A stretch of DNA of 64,000 nt from Aquabacterium soli (GCF_003933735.1 NZ_RSED01000004.1:1-64000); one strand, 5' to 3'. Positions 1-7,631 are shown, counted from the stretch's first letter. Translations and numbers: made by a program. The notes: generated from the letters alone by a model not told the origin.

Positions 1-16
1 ATACGACCAGTTAGGC
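1..16. other. integron attC site, 3' end only
   Basis: The window opens in the end of an attC site: GTTAGGC at 10-16 matches the GTTRRRY core of the complete sites downstream, and the preceding ACGACCA resembles the ACGACCC before the core in two of them. Read with the minus-strand cassette genes, this site would follow the gene at 67-747. The rest lies outside the window. Confidence 0.7.
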
Positions 17-66
17 TGGTGCTAGATGTGCGGTTTTTGCTTTGCGGCAATGACCATGCTGAGCTA

Positions 67-747
67 TTAAGGCAATGCATCGTAGACGACCTGGATGGTT
101 CGGCCATAGTAGTAAAAAGATCCGCCCATTTGGCCAACTACAGCATCTGCCGGATAGCGAATTCTAAGAGTCGATGCATCGATCCATTCGAGTTCCACGG
201 CTGAGTATTCGCAGCTGGCGGTAAAGACACCGCCACCGCCTTTTTGGCTACGGGAGATCATCTCGACCATCACTTGCATGCGAGGAGCATCGGGATAAGA
301 GCTCTCACCGAGTGCGAAGGCCGTTGCCCAAGCTTGAGCATCAGGTGAAACTGACTTTACGGACGGTAGCGCGACGAGTTTTTTTATCCGAGGTATTCGT
401 AGCTTTGGCTGCTCCTTCAGCAGCTTCTCTTTTAGTGCTGACTGCATTGCCTGTCGGCGTAAGGCCAAACGGCCTTCCCATCGCGAGAGGTCGATCCCAG
501 AGTCAATCATCTCAATTGCGGTGAGCCTAACTTGTTCGCTAAGGCATCCGTATTTCCATTGAGTGTCGGCGAGCGCCATCCAGACGATGGCTCGCTCATC
601 GTCATCTGAGAGCGAGCCTTGCCAAGATTTCAGCAGTTCGTCTGTAGCTTCAGCTGGTTGCTTGATCTTGGCGAGAAGTTCGAGAAACTGATCCCTGACA
701 TCGCAAGCGGTGTCGTCAGCGTATAGGGCCGCGCTAAATGTTCCCAT
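67..747 (-). CDS. Cassette-borne hypothetical protein, 226 aa
   Basis: An intact minus-strand gene between two attC sites. The N-terminus (MGTFSAALYADDTACDVRD) is acidic and soluble-looking, like proteins seen in integron cassettes and near immunity genes. The middle has a WMALADTQWKYG segment followed by basic residues, and the C-terminal 60 residues look beta-rich with a GGSFYYYGR turn. There is no signal peptide or membrane segment. I know of no enzymatic role. Its stop lies about 50 bp from the attC core, as expected for one gene per cassette. A role in binding or neutralising a partner is inference only. Confidence 0.7.
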   Translation of the reverse strand: MGTFSAALYADDTACDVRDQFLELLAKIKQPAEATDELLKSWQGSLSDDDERAIVWMALADTQWKYGCLSEQVRLTAIEMIDSGIDLSRWEGRLALRRQAMQSALKEKLLKEQPKLRIPRIKKLVALPSVKSVSPDAQAWATAFALGESSYPDAPRMQVMVEMISRSQKGGGGVFTASCEYSAVELEWIDASTLRIRYPADAVVGQMGGSFYYYGRTIQVVYDALP

Positions 748-760
748 GTTGTTTCTAAAA

Positions 761-847
761 GCCTAACGCCTTAGTTCAGAGGCGCCGCGCTTGGCTTGGC
801 TGAAGCGCTGCGAACTTGTAGGCGTCCTCTGGAACGACCCGTTAGGC
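761..847. other. integron attC site
   Basis: An 87-bp imperfect palindrome begins GCCTAAC (761-767) and ends GTTAGGC (841-847). Inner arms pair AGAGGCGCC with GGCGTCCTCT. It is nearly identical to the site at 1854-1939. It separates the 67-747 cassette from the 926-1270 cassette. Confidence 0.88.
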
Positions 848-925
848 TAGTGATAAATGCTGAAGCATATAAGCTATTCATACTGCGGCGGTTTTTCTGA
901 TGGTACGGGAATTGGCAGCCTAGAA

Positions 926-1270
926 TCAGTTAACAGGATAGCTTTGCTCTGCCCATTGTTCTAAGGACTTTGCCAATTGCACAAAGTCATCTGGACTCAT
1001 AGCTCCCTGATCAACAATGAACACAGGACCAGACGTATCTCCTGTACCAATGACAATGGCCTGGCCGCCGCTGTCATCTCCGATGGCAATGAAGCCCGGG
1101 CAATACAACTGGCTCTCGTAGGTTTGGTTGCGCTCAATCACTTCATCGGCTGCATATAGTCGAACGCTTGGGCCGAGAAACTTTCCACCTTGATCTATTA
1201 AGAGACGTGAATATTCAGCCGGAAGGGCCTGATGAATCCAGGCCTCAAGGGCTGCGATGGAATCTGACAT
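926..1270 (-). CDS. SMI1/KNR4 family (SUKH-type) protein, cassette-borne
   Basis: A 114-aa soluble protein with the single-domain SMI1/KNR4 layout: an N-terminal helix with LPAEYSRLLIDQGG, then VRLYAADEVIERN, then GFIAIGDDSGGQAIVIG and a C-terminal FVQLAKSLEQW helix. In bacteria this superfamily (SUKH) often supplies immunity proteins against contact-dependent or polymorphic toxins. That is family knowledge; no toxin gene is next to it. It lies between attC sites 761-847 and 1294-1378. A stand-alone immunity gene in a cassette would fit protection against neighbours' toxins, which is inference. Confidence 0.82.
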   Translation of the reverse strand: MSDSIAALEAWIHQALPAEYSRLLIDQGGKFLGPSVRLYAADEVIERNQTYESQLYCPGFIAIGDDSGGQAIVIGTGDTSGPVFIVDQGAMSPDDFVQLAKSLEQWAEQSYPVN

Positions 1271-1293
1271 GTCTATGCACTCTTTCTCAAAAG

Positions 1294-1378
1294 GCCTAAC
1301 GCCCGCGGTAAGGGGCGCCCGCTTGGCTGAGGCGAAGCGCTGGGTTGAGCAAGCGTCCCCTTGACCAATGAGTTAGGC
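1294..1378. other. integron attC site
   Basis: An 85-bp imperfect palindrome begins GCCTAAC (1294-1300) and ends GTTAGGC (1372-1378). The inner arms GGTAAGGGGCG and CGTCCCCTTGACC pair. The sequence differs from the 761-847 type but shares the central CGCTTGGCTGAGGCGAAGCG part. Confidence 0.88.
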
Positions 1379-1448
1379 CTGGGAGCCACTGCAGATGCCG
1401 GGAGCCAGCACTTGACATGAAGGGGAAGGACATAAGAAGTGGCATTAG

Positions 1449-1829
1449 TTAATCGACCTTGTCGAAAGAAGCATGTATGCCGGCACGTAAGCATTCCGCT
1501 GCTGCCTGTTGAACTTCAAAGTCAAAAAAGTAGCCAAGATTCCAAGTTTGCTTGCCTGCCTTGTGTTGCTCTTCTAGCTTCGAAGGTTCAAAGCGCTCAG
1601 CGAAGGCAAGCGCCTTCTTCAGCTTGAACAGCGCTTTGAGTGATTCGGTTCCTGGATCAATGGACGCCGTTCCAATAAATGAATCATGAAGCTGAATTTT
1701 TGAAAGATCAAAGCCATAGTTGCAGTGGACTGCATTCTCACTTCCGCATTTTTTGCAGGTCCAAATTTCCAATGCCGATTTTTCCGCAGGTATATAAAAG
1801 TCCGAGCTTCCGCATGATGAGCATTCCAT
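1449..1829 (-). CDS. Zinc-ribbon hypothetical protein, cassette-borne
   Basis: A 126-aa protein starting MECSSCGSSDFYIP. CxxC pairs at residues 3-6 and about 25-28 (CKKCG) form a probable zinc ribbon, followed by a helical, charged region (LFKLKKALAFAERF) with no membrane segment. It occupies a cassette between the sites at 1294-1378 and 1854-1939. Beyond probable zinc binding no function can be assigned. An alternative frame over the same bases lacks the cysteine pairs and is less convincing. Confidence 0.7.
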   Translation of the reverse strand: MECSSCGSSDFYIPAEKSALEIWTCKKCGSENAVHCNYGFDLSKIQLHDSFIGTASIDPGTESLKALFKLKKALAFAERFEPSKLEEQHKAGKQTWNLGYFFDFEVQQAAAECLRAGIHASFDKVD

Positions 1830-1853
1830 GGCGCCTCCATTGATTGTTGTAAG

Positions 1854-1939
1854 GCCTAACGCCTTAGTTCAGAGGCGCCGCGCTTGGCCTGGCCGAAGCG
1901 ATGCAACATGTAGGCGTCCTCTGGAACGACCCGTTAGGC
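1854..1939. other. integron attC site
   Basis: An 86-bp imperfect palindrome begins GCCTAAC (1854-1860) and ends GTTAGGC (1933-1939). It is nearly the same as the 761-847 site, differing mainly in the loop. Homogeneous attC sites are typical of long-resident chromosomal arrays. Confidence 0.88.
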
Positions 1940-2105
1940 AGAGCCCAACGCCGAAGGCACTGCGGTTGAAGGCGGCACTGGTTTTAAGCTCATAGCCACC
2001 GCGCGCAGCACGAAGGCGGCAGCGTGTGGCCCGCGGCCAATTTGTGTTGGAGGTAGCGAGCGATTGACGCGCGCGGCCTGCACCTGACATTTTGTTTTCG
2101 TTCAT
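1869..2105 (-). CDS. Doubtful small cassette ORF
   Basis: An open frame of 78 codons begins MNENKMSGAGRARQ and runs into the attC site at 1854-1939. The product is arginine-rich with no recognisable domain. An upstream ATG at 2153 would lengthen it. The cassette (1940-2184) holds nothing else that looks coding, so it may be gene-less or carry a regulatory RNA. I would not rely on translation. Confidence 0.2.
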   Translation of the reverse strand: MNENKMSGAGRARQSLATSNTNWPRATRCRLRAARGGYELKTSAAFNRSAFGVGLCLTGRSRGRLHVASLRPGQARRL

Positions 2106-2184
2106 GCTGAGCCCTTTGCGGACCAAGAACAGCGGCATTGGCTGATGCTCCATTGGAGCATATTCACAAGTCCCGCAAGCTGCG

Positions 2185-2278
2185 GCCTAACGCTCGCGGT
2201 AAGCCGCGCCGGAGTGCGAAGCACGGAGGGCACCCACAAGCGGAGCTTGTGGGCGTCGGCTTGACCAAATGGTTAGGC
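2185..2278. other. integron attC site
   Basis: A 94-bp imperfect palindrome begins GCCTAAC (2185-2191) and ends GTTAGGC (2272-2278). The arms GGTAAGCCGCGCC and GGCGTCGGCTTGACC pair, and an extra hairpin CCCACAAGC/GCTTGTGGG sits in the loop. It is the longest complete site in the array. Confidence 0.85.
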
Positions 2279-2301
2279 TGTGGCCCGTAGGCACAGTAGC
2301 C

Positions 2302-2610
2302 TTAGACAGACCAACTGCCATTGATGGCATAAGCCGTGAACTTTCTTTCCAGTAGGCCACATGACTTTGCTGCTGCGCGCCAAGGATCTATGTGCGGAGC
2401 TTGCAGGTGCCGCTCTAGGCTTTTCTTGTCGGGCCAGAGCTCCGAGAAGCGGATCAGGCCTGGGGCGAACGGATCTTCTGCAACATCGTAGGCGATGCAG
2501 CCGTCACTGCGATATGTCTCTTCAACAAGCTGACGAAGATGGGGAAGGACATCTTTTACCCGCTCGGCGGGGAAGCGCAGTATTCCGAAGACGGCAACCG
2601 TGGCGTTCAT
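2302..2610 (-). CDS. Antibiotic biosynthesis monooxygenase (YgiN-like) family protein
   Basis: A 102-aa single-domain protein. The pattern RFPAERVKDVLPHLRQLVEETYRSDGCIAYDVAEDP...FSELWPDKKSLERHLQAPHI is that of ABM/YgiN dimeric alpha-beta barrel proteins, which oxidise quinol-like substrates without cofactor or act as small-molecule binding proteins. The length is normal. It sits in the last cassette before the array ends at about 2650. The substrate is unknown; detoxification of a quinone or phenol is possible but not shown. Confidence 0.85.
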   Translation of the reverse strand: MNATVAVFGILRFPAERVKDVLPHLRQLVEETYRSDGCIAYDVAEDPFAPGLIRFSELWPDKKSLERHLQAPHIDPWRAAAKSCGLLERKFTAYAINGSWSV

Positions 2611-2644
2611 CCTTTTATTACTCCCGAATGATTGTTCTATGAGG

Positions 2645-2651
2645 GCCTAAC
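2645..2651. other. Terminal integron core half-site (attI remnant or broken attC)
   Basis: GCCTAAC at 2645-2651 matches the outer core of the attC sites, but no GTTRRRY partner follows within the usual distance. On the minus strand it reads GTTAGGC just upstream of the monooxygenase gene. That is where the cassette junction with attI, or with a truncated attC, would lie. Bases 2652-2740 show no gene. Confidence 0.5.
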
Positions 2652-2740
2652 GCAATATAGACGACACTGCCACGTTTCCATTACTGGAAAGAAATGGCCA
2701 CCTATAGCCCTTTGTGGATAGATATGGAATCCACATATAG

Positions 2741-3088
2741 CTACTTTTCAACAATGCGATCGCGAAGCTGCAAGCGCCGCGCAACCTTCATCGGCATGCG
2801 CCAAACGCCCGCCTCCTGATCCCAGACGGCCCCCGCCGCCCTCGCTGCAGATCGGAGCAACCCCTCGCGGTATTCAATGCGAACCCCGACGATCTGCTCC
2901 GGCTTCACCGCAATAGGGGCTTGATCCACCACAAGCTCCACCGTGGTGATCCGCACCGTACTCGTTGGGTCAACGCGATGGCGCACGCAAACCAACTGCT
3001 CGCCATACCGGCGGGCAAGCTTGATGGCCCCCGGCTGCGCCGGCGACAGTTTCTTACTGACCCTGAAATTCGTTGCTTGATTCTTCAC
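2741..3088 (-). CDS. Conserved hypothetical protein, 115 aa
   Basis: A basic soluble protein with the segments GAIKLARRYGEQLVCVRHRVD, TVELVVDQAPI and a C-terminal GAVWDQEAGVWRMP. I recognise the style as a small conserved hypothetical found around mobile elements in proteobacteria, but know no function. It lies between the attC array and the tRNA-element junction, just outside the element's left end, so it belongs to the chromosome or to an older insertion. Confidence 0.65.
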   Translation of the reverse strand: MKNQATNFRVSKKLSPAQPGAIKLARRYGEQLVCVRHRVDPTSTVRITTVELVVDQAPIAVKPEQIVGVRIEYREGLLRSAARAAGAVWDQEAGVWRMPMKVARRLQLRDRIVEK

Positions 3089-3171
3089 GCTCCGCCCTAC
3101 CCTGATGTTTTGTTTATGGCATCACTATAGTCGGCCGCACATTCAGCGCCACCGGGCAAGCACCAAAGAAA

Positions 3172-3203
3172 AACCCCTCCGCACCGGCCGGTGTGGAGGG
3201 GTT
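3172..3203. terminator. Rho-independent terminator, probable original tRNA-Thr terminator
   Basis: AACCCCTCCGCACCGG (3172-3187) is followed directly by its exact complement CCGGTGTGGAGGGGTT (3188-3203). A-rich sequence on the left becomes TTTTTCTTT on the minus strand. It sits 7 bp beyond the 3' end of the tRNA fragment at 3211-3258, so it fits as the terminator of tRNA-Thr before the element inserted. Confidence 0.8.
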
Positions 3204-3210
3204 CTTTGTA

Positions 3211-3258
3211 TGGTGCCGCTTGTCGGATTCGAACTGACGACCTACCGCTTACAAGGCG
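3211..3258 (-). other. attL: 48-bp 3' fragment of tRNA-Thr
   Basis: Bases 3211-3258 are identical to 23971-24018, the 3' part of the intact tRNA-Thr gene (CCA end, T-arm, variable loop and half of the anticodon arm). Identity stops after AAGGCG. Such a direct repeat beside a tyrosine integrase gene marks site-specific insertion into a tRNA gene. Confidence 0.95.
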
Positions 3259-3362
3259 TTCCGCATAGGATTCACAGAGATCCAAGGAAGAACAAAACCC
3301 TTTGTTTTTCAATAACATAGGGTCCATCAACGTCCTTGACCGTCCAAGGATGTCCGGCTAAA

Positions 3363-3384
3363 GTGGTATCCAGGGTGGTATCCA
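3363..3384 (+). repeat. Left arm-type integrase site candidates
   Basis: Two copies of GTGGTATCCA start at 3363 and 3375, 12 bp apart, just upstream of the integrase start. The same motif pair with the same 12-bp spacing occurs near the other end at 23891-23912. Matching short direct repeats at both ends of a tyrosine-integrase element are typical of arm-type binding sites; that function is inference. Confidence 0.6.
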
Positions 3385-3400
3385 AACTGGGCATCAAAGC

Positions 3401-4723
3401 GTGAACGACAACGCGACATCAAGGCAACCTCGGGCCAAGAAGTGGACCGATGAAAAGGTCAAGGCACTCAAGCTGCCAGAGGGCAAGCGCGAGCACCGCG
3501 TTTTGGTTGATTCGGGGCTGTATGTCTTCCTGCGGGCCAAAGCCGGAGGTGATGTCTCCAAGCAGTGGCAGTACCGCGCACAGGTAAACGGAGCCCGTAG
3601 GTGGTTGTCGCTGGGGGCCTACCCTGCGGTTGGCTTGGCAAAGGCCAAATCCGATTTGCTGATCCACCAAGCCGCGCACGAAACGGCCAAGAAGGGTGAA
3701 GGCGATCATCCTGTGATCGTGGCTCAGGTGGCGCGGCGCAAGGCCAAGTCAGAGCCCACTGTTGAAGAAGTCTTCAAGGAGTGGCTGGAGGACAAGCGTC
3801 TCGGCTCCGCTCGCAAGGGTGGCCGCCCGGTCCGGGAGCGCACGATCACCGTGCTGAAGCAGAACTACGACATCTACATCGGGCCGAAGGCCGCACAGCA
3901 CAAATTCGCCAAGCTGGACAGGACGGTCATTCAGGAAACGATCGACATCCCCAGGCGCAAGGGCTCCCCCGGAGCAGCGGCGCAGGTCTACCGGACATGG
4001 CGCGGACTGGTGAACTTCGCCATGAAGCGCGAGTACGTGGCCGGTGCCGACCCAATGCGCGGCATTGAGAATCCAAAGCCCTACCGCCCTGCCCCGGTCA
4101 ACGCAGCCACGGATGCAGAACTCCTGGCCCTGTTCAAGGCCATCGATGCATCGCGTCTTAACGAGGCCACGAAGCTGGCCATCGAGTTCCAATTGCTGAC
4201 GGGTGCCCGGCCAACGGAAGTCAGGCTAGCCACGTTCTCAGAGTTCAATATGAGGCGCGGGATCTGGGCTATTCCCCCCGAGCGGGTGAAGTCCGATAGG
4301 CCATTCAACATCCATCTGTCTGCCGAAGCGCAAGCCATCTTCAGGCGCGCCAAGGCTCTGCCCCGGGTCGAAGGCAACCAATCCGTGTTTCCCGGCATCG
4401 GCAAGGGCCCCATGGAAAAGATGGCGGTTGCCCGCGCACTGTCCCGTCTGGCGCAGCGGATCGAGGATCAAGGGGGAAAGCGGCTACGCCCTCACGACCT
4501 GCGCCGCACGTTCAGAACCATGTTGTCACGCCTGGGGGTTCAGCCACACATCGCGGAGTTGTGCATGAATCATCAGGAGACGGAGACCATGCGCCGCGTC
4601 TACGACGGTCACGACTACTTCGGAGAAATGACGCAGGCATGGGACAAGGCCGGGGCTCATCTCGCTGCCATACGGGCAGGAGGCGCCTTAGTTATACCGA
4701 TTGCGAAGAAAACCGCCGCCTGA
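3401..4723 (+). CDS. int: Tyrosine recombinase / P4-type integrase
   Basis: A 440-aa enzyme that would catalyse site-specific integration and excision at tRNA-Thr. The N-terminal 100 residues match the DUF4102 arm-binding domain (KVKALKLPEGKREHRVLVDSGLYV, WLSLGAYPAVGLAKA). The catalytic domain has the Arg in TGARPTEVR (about 270), HDLRR (about 364-368) and the nucleophile Tyr in RRVYDG (about 400). The start is GTG; no strong ribosome site is seen. It sits 143 bp inside the left repeat, reading into the element. All catalytic residues that can be checked are present, so it is probably active. Confidence 0.96.
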   Translation: MNDNATSRQPRAKKWTDEKVKALKLPEGKREHRVLVDSGLYVFLRAKAGGDVSKQWQYRAQVNGARRWLSLGAYPAVGLAKAKSDLLIHQAAHETAKKGEGDHPVIVAQVARRKAKSEPTVEEVFKEWLEDKRLGSARKGGRPVRERTITVLKQNYDIYIGPKAAQHKFAKLDRTVIQETIDIPRRKGSPGAAAQVYRTWRGLVNFAMKREYVAGADPMRGIENPKPYRPAPVNAATDAELLALFKAIDASRLNEATKLAIEFQLLTGARPTEVRLATFSEFNMRRGIWAIPPERVKSDRPFNIHLSAEAQAIFRRAKALPRVEGNQSVFPGIGKGPMEKMAVARALSRLAQRIEDQGGKRLRPHDLRRTFRTMLSRLGVQPHIAELCMNHQETETMRRVYDGHDYFGEMTQAWDKAGAHLAAIRAGGALVIPIAKKTAA

Positions 4724-4803
4724 CGGCCTCAGGCAAAGCGGGCTCGGAAGCTGTTGGAGCAGCGACCGGGCCCTGACCAATCGAGCACACGGGAGGTGCA
4801 CAA

Positions 4804-5187
4804 ATGGCTGAATCGAAGTCTACAGAACCCTCAACACCATCAGGTGTGGTGAATCTGCCCGTCAGGCGTAAACGTCGAAGTGCGGCAAGGGCGGTGGCCG
4901 ATCCCGCAGTGGAGGCAAAAGTTTTGCCATGGCACGCCCGGGTCATACCAGGGCGGGATAGCCAACTCTTGGAGGTGGAGGCGGCGTTACTTGATCTTCT
5001 TGACAAATGCAGGCGCGGGGAGGTGATCGGACTTTGGTACCTGATAGACGCCGGGAATGGCCACCACCGCTACGGCATTGAGGGCTCCTATTGGCAAAAC
5101 CCTGCTGCCGCCTATGTACCGGCAGCAAAAAGTATGCACATGCTTAGTGTGATCATTGAAAGCGCCGGGCAGTCAGACAACATATGA
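4804..5187 (+). CDS. Hypothetical protein, element early region
   Basis: A 127-aa protein with a basic N-terminal third (VRRKRRSAARA) and a C-terminal part containing LLDKCRRGEVIGLWYLIDAGNGHHRYGIEGSYWQN. That part resembles small phage and mobile-element proteins of unknown role. No signal peptide or membrane helix. A plausible GGAGGTGCACAA precedes the ATG. It follows the integrase in the same direction, with 80 bp between. Confidence 0.7.
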   Translation: MAESKSTEPSTPSGVVNLPVRRKRRSAARAVADPAVEAKVLPWHARVIPGRDSQLLEVEAALLDLLDKCRRGEVIGLWYLIDAGNGHHRYGIEGSYWQNPAAAYVPAAKSMHMLSVIIESAGQSDNI

Positions 5188-5278
5188 AGCCTTCAAAGGC
5201 TTCTCAAAGCGACCCAAGGCAGAAGGTGAGAGTTCTGCCGAGGGTCTGACCACAACCCACCTACAAAAGAGGTGAACT

Positions 5279-5593
5279 ATGGCTATAGACACTGTAACGC
5301 CACATCAGGCACCGTCCGACCTGACCCTTGAGAGAGTGAAAACTATCCTGGGCCAGATAGGGCAGATCGCTCACCGGACTGACCGCCTTCATCACCACAC
5401 GGATGGGGCCATCTCTGGAGACTGCGAGGCGATGGAACATGACCGCGACCATTTACGGTCGGTCATCTGCCAGCTCGGGCTCTTGGCCGACATAGCAACT
5501 CAGCTTCTGGGAGCAAACGCGATCAGCGTTCGCAGTACGCGTGCAGAGGAATGGATCCTTCCATCCTGCGACCGCCCATTGGCGGGCGGTTGA
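5279..5593 (+). CDS. Hypothetical protein, 104 aa
   Basis: A soluble, histidine-rich small protein (HRTDRLHHHTDGAISGDCEAMEHDRDHL) with no recognised domain. AAAGAGGTGAACT precedes the ATG, a good ribosome site. It ends 2 bp before the HNH gene start, suggesting translational coupling. The role is unknown. Confidence 0.65.
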   Translation: MAIDTVTPHQAPSDLTLERVKTILGQIGQIAHRTDRLHHHTDGAISGDCEAMEHDRDHLRSVICQLGLLADIATQLLGANAISVRSTRAEEWILPSCDRPLAGG

Positions 5594-5595
5594 CC

Positions 5596-6150
5596 ATGGG
5601 TGCATCCAAGGGAGGGGGCGCTCCAGCAATTCGCTATCGGCCGATCTACGGCGGCATCTTCGGCAAGTCGGGTGAGTACGTGCTCGGCACCATGGCCTGC
5701 ACTGAGCGGGGCTTGCACGCTGTTCGGTACATGGTTCTTCATCCGAGCACTGGTGGCGTGCTCGCCGTGGCCACGGACAAGACCGAGGCTCTGGCCCAAG
5801 CGCGGCGCGTGCTCAAGGCCGCTGCAACTTTGGCCAGCGCCAATGACGAATCGTTTGTCCAGGGTACGTTGTGGGCCGAGGGCGAGCTGCCGCCACCGGA
5901 GCAAGGCCGGAAAGTCAAAGCCATCCCCAAGCGCCGCCGCGAGGTGTTCGAGAAGAGCGGCGGTCAGTGCTTCTACTGCGGCAAGGTGCTGACGCTCGAT
6001 GGCAAGTGGCACATTGAGCATCAGATGCCACGGGCACTGATGGGCCCCGACGACCTGATCAACCTGGTTGCAGCCTGCGTGCCGTGCAACCTGGCGAAGC
6101 GGGATAGGACGGCGCTGGAGTTCCTGAGCGACCAAGCAGCGGCAGGCTAA
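5596..6150 (+). CDS. HNH endonuclease domain protein
   Basis: From the ATG at 5596 the product is 184 aa. The C-terminal half is an HNH nuclease: CFYCG, then WHIEHQMPRALMGPDDLINLVAACVPCNLAKRD, giving two CxxC zinc pairs around the catalytic His. The N-terminal half is unknown (YRPIYGGIFGKSGEYVLG) with a helical ATDKTEALAQARRVLKAA segment. A longer start at 5551 overlaps the previous gene and is less likely. HNH proteins in phages often work with terminase, but none is present here; nicking for replication or interference with other DNA are alternatives. Confidence 0.85.
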   Translation: MGASKGGGAPAIRYRPIYGGIFGKSGEYVLGTMACTERGLHAVRYMVLHPSTGGVLAVATDKTEALAQARRVLKAAATLASANDESFVQGTLWAEGELPPPEQGRKVKAIPKRRREVFEKSGGQCFYCGKVLTLDGKWHIEHQMPRALMGPDDLINLVAACVPCNLAKRDRTALEFLSDQAAAG

Positions 6151-6199
6151 AGGCAGAGATGGACGCGAAGGCCCGGCGCGAGGCCGGGCACGATCAACG

Positions 6200-6415
6200 T
6201 CAAGCACCGAAGTCAGAAAGCTCCGAAACAAAACTTTCCAAATCAACGTCTGCTTGGGCGAGATGGCTACTGCCATCTACAAGATAGAAACGTCCGAGGC
6301 TATGGAATGAAGGGGACGTTTCTCGGCAGACACGTAGCGTCATGCCTGCACGCTTCGCTGCGCGCTTTGCTCGTTCCAGCAAGGCACGCTCGGACACAGT
6401 GACAGTAGAGTTCAT
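6200..6415 (-). CDS. Hypothetical protein, 71 aa
   Basis: A small basic protein reading against its neighbours: MNSTVTVSERALLERAKRAAKRAGMTLRVCRETSPSFHSLG..., with a GRFYLVDGSS segment near the middle and an acidic C-terminus. The style is common in proteobacterial prophages, usually annotated as hypothetical. No helix-turn-helix is evident, so I do not call it the repressor despite its divergent position. Confidence 0.6.
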   Translation of the reverse strand: MNSTVTVSERALLERAKRAAKRAGMTLRVCRETSPSFHSLGRFYLVDGSSHLAQADVDLESFVSELSDFGA

Positions 6416-6779
6416 AGCAATTGCTCCTACACAAAGTCGTAAAGGAGGGTAGATGCACCGGTCCCGAGCTGTGCCACCTACCGCGACAGTTTGGCTTTTG
6501 ACCAAGAAACTGCGCCGTGCCTTACCGCGAATCGAACCAAGTCAGCCTTGGTTAGCCGGGACGTGAGCGCACGATAAATTGGTTATGCGGCAAGGTCAAG
6601 CCCCATGCGCAGTGATCTCGGTGTGGTCGCCGCTGACATGCGCACCGACGCGAAGGTGATGACAAAACACCAAAGCCGATATATGTTCCAGATGCCCAGC
6701 TAGGCTAGCCTCGAAACCTTGCCGAACAGCCACGCCCCCGAGTGGCCTGCTGGGCTCCTTTTGGCGGGGTTGCACGGGG
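6416..6779. other. Divergent intergenic region in the element, no gene seen
   Basis: 364 bp between the minus-strand small gene and the next plus-strand gene. It contains an inverted repeat AACCAAG (6535-6541) / CTTGGTT (6547-6553) with a 5-base spacer, a possible operator. No convincing coding frame or tRNA. This is where a phage control region would be expected, but no CI-like repressor gene is visible in the element. Confidence 0.4.
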
Positions 6780-6785
6780 GTGCAG

Positions 6786-7283
6786 ATGCTGGGCGATTTC
6801 GAGCCGCTTGACGACAACACGCTGTTCATATGGACTGATCAACTGCAGCAGTTCAAGGATGGTGGCGGACCACTTGATAAACAGAAGGCCGACGAAATCG
6901 CTAAGGCAGTCATCCGGGACTTCTGCCTGCGGCACTGGCATGACTTGCCGCAGAGCAGATACACAAGCGGCTGGATCGTGGACGTGCTGGGCGAAATCCT
7001 CGAACATAAGGATGCGGTATCGGCCTTCTGCTTGAAGCCACGCCCCAAGGGCCGAGCAAAGGGGACTGGCCGGGCCAGCACACCCGTCGCTGCATGGGTT
7101 CAAGTTGCGCTAAAGCGTGGCTATGGCGCAAACGAGGCATATCAAGCCGCAGCGGATCTATTCGGCCTTTCCGAAAGACAGGTTGAGCGCTTCGTAGAAG
7201 CGCATGAGTTCTATCCCGGAGCCGACCTTGAGTCGTATCTACTCGGCATGAAGAATCCCAAGCCACTGCCAGACCAACGCTGA
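6786..7283 (+). CDS. Hypothetical protein, 165 aa
   Basis: A soluble protein in two parts. An N-terminal acidic region (FEPLDDNTLFIWTDQLQQF) is followed, after the basic linker PRPKGRAKGTGR, by a helical stretch (AWVQVALKRGYGANEAYQAAADLFGLSERQVERFVE) that looks like a helix-turn-helix DNA-binding fold. The ATG at 6780 is an alternative start two codons earlier. It is the first gene of the plus-strand replication-type cluster. A DNA-binding role is inference. Confidence 0.6.
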   Translation: MLGDFEPLDDNTLFIWTDQLQQFKDGGGPLDKQKADEIAKAVIRDFCLRHWHDLPQSRYTSGWIVDVLGEILEHKDAVSAFCLKPRPKGRAKGTGRASTPVAAWVQVALKRGYGANEAYQAAADLFGLSERQVERFVEAHEFYPGADLESYLLGMKNPKPLPDQR

Positions 7284-7388
7284 CGACACTAAATCGACAT
7301 TTCTTGTCGTGGACCCAATAGACCCATTTTTCGACACTGTCCCTAATGCATCCGGAACGTCCGGAGAGCAGAAGCGAAAGGTTGAAAG

Positions 7389-7631
7389 ATGGCCACTATC
7401 TGGCGCCTCCCCTCTGTTCGTGCCGAGTACGGCAAGTCCCGAACAAGCATCTACGAAGACATCAATCGTGGGCTGATGACCAAGCCCGTGCGGCTCGGTG
7501 CTCGGGCCGTTGGCTGGCCTGCTGAAGAGGTCAAGAAGATTACGGCAGCCCGCGTTGCTGGCAAAGATGACGCCGAGATCCGCGTCCTAGTCAACAAGCT
7601 GGAAGATGCCCGCAAGGAGGTGACCGCGTGA
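7389..7631 (+). CDS. AlpA-like phage regulatory / excisionase-type protein
   Basis: An 80-aa protein with the MerR/AlpA winged-helix pattern: IWRLPSVRAEYGKSRTSIYEDINRGLMTKPVRLGARAVGWPAEEVKKI. AlpA-type proteins switch integrase expression or act as recombination directionality factors in P4-like elements. The C-terminal 25 residues are a charged helix. GAAAGGTTGAAAG precedes the ATG. The stop overlaps the GTG start of the next gene. Whether it controls excision here is inferred from family and context. Confidence 0.85.
   Translation: MATIWRLPSVRAEYGKSRTSIYEDINRGLMTKPVRLGARAVGWPAEEVKKITAARVAGKDDAEIRVLVNKLEDARKEVTA

Noticed and set aside
6596..6829. A 77-codon minus-strand frame in the element's control region, considered as a repressor
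   Set aside because: No helix-turn-helix pattern, overlaps the start of a plus-strand gene, and composition is unlike neighbouring real genes.
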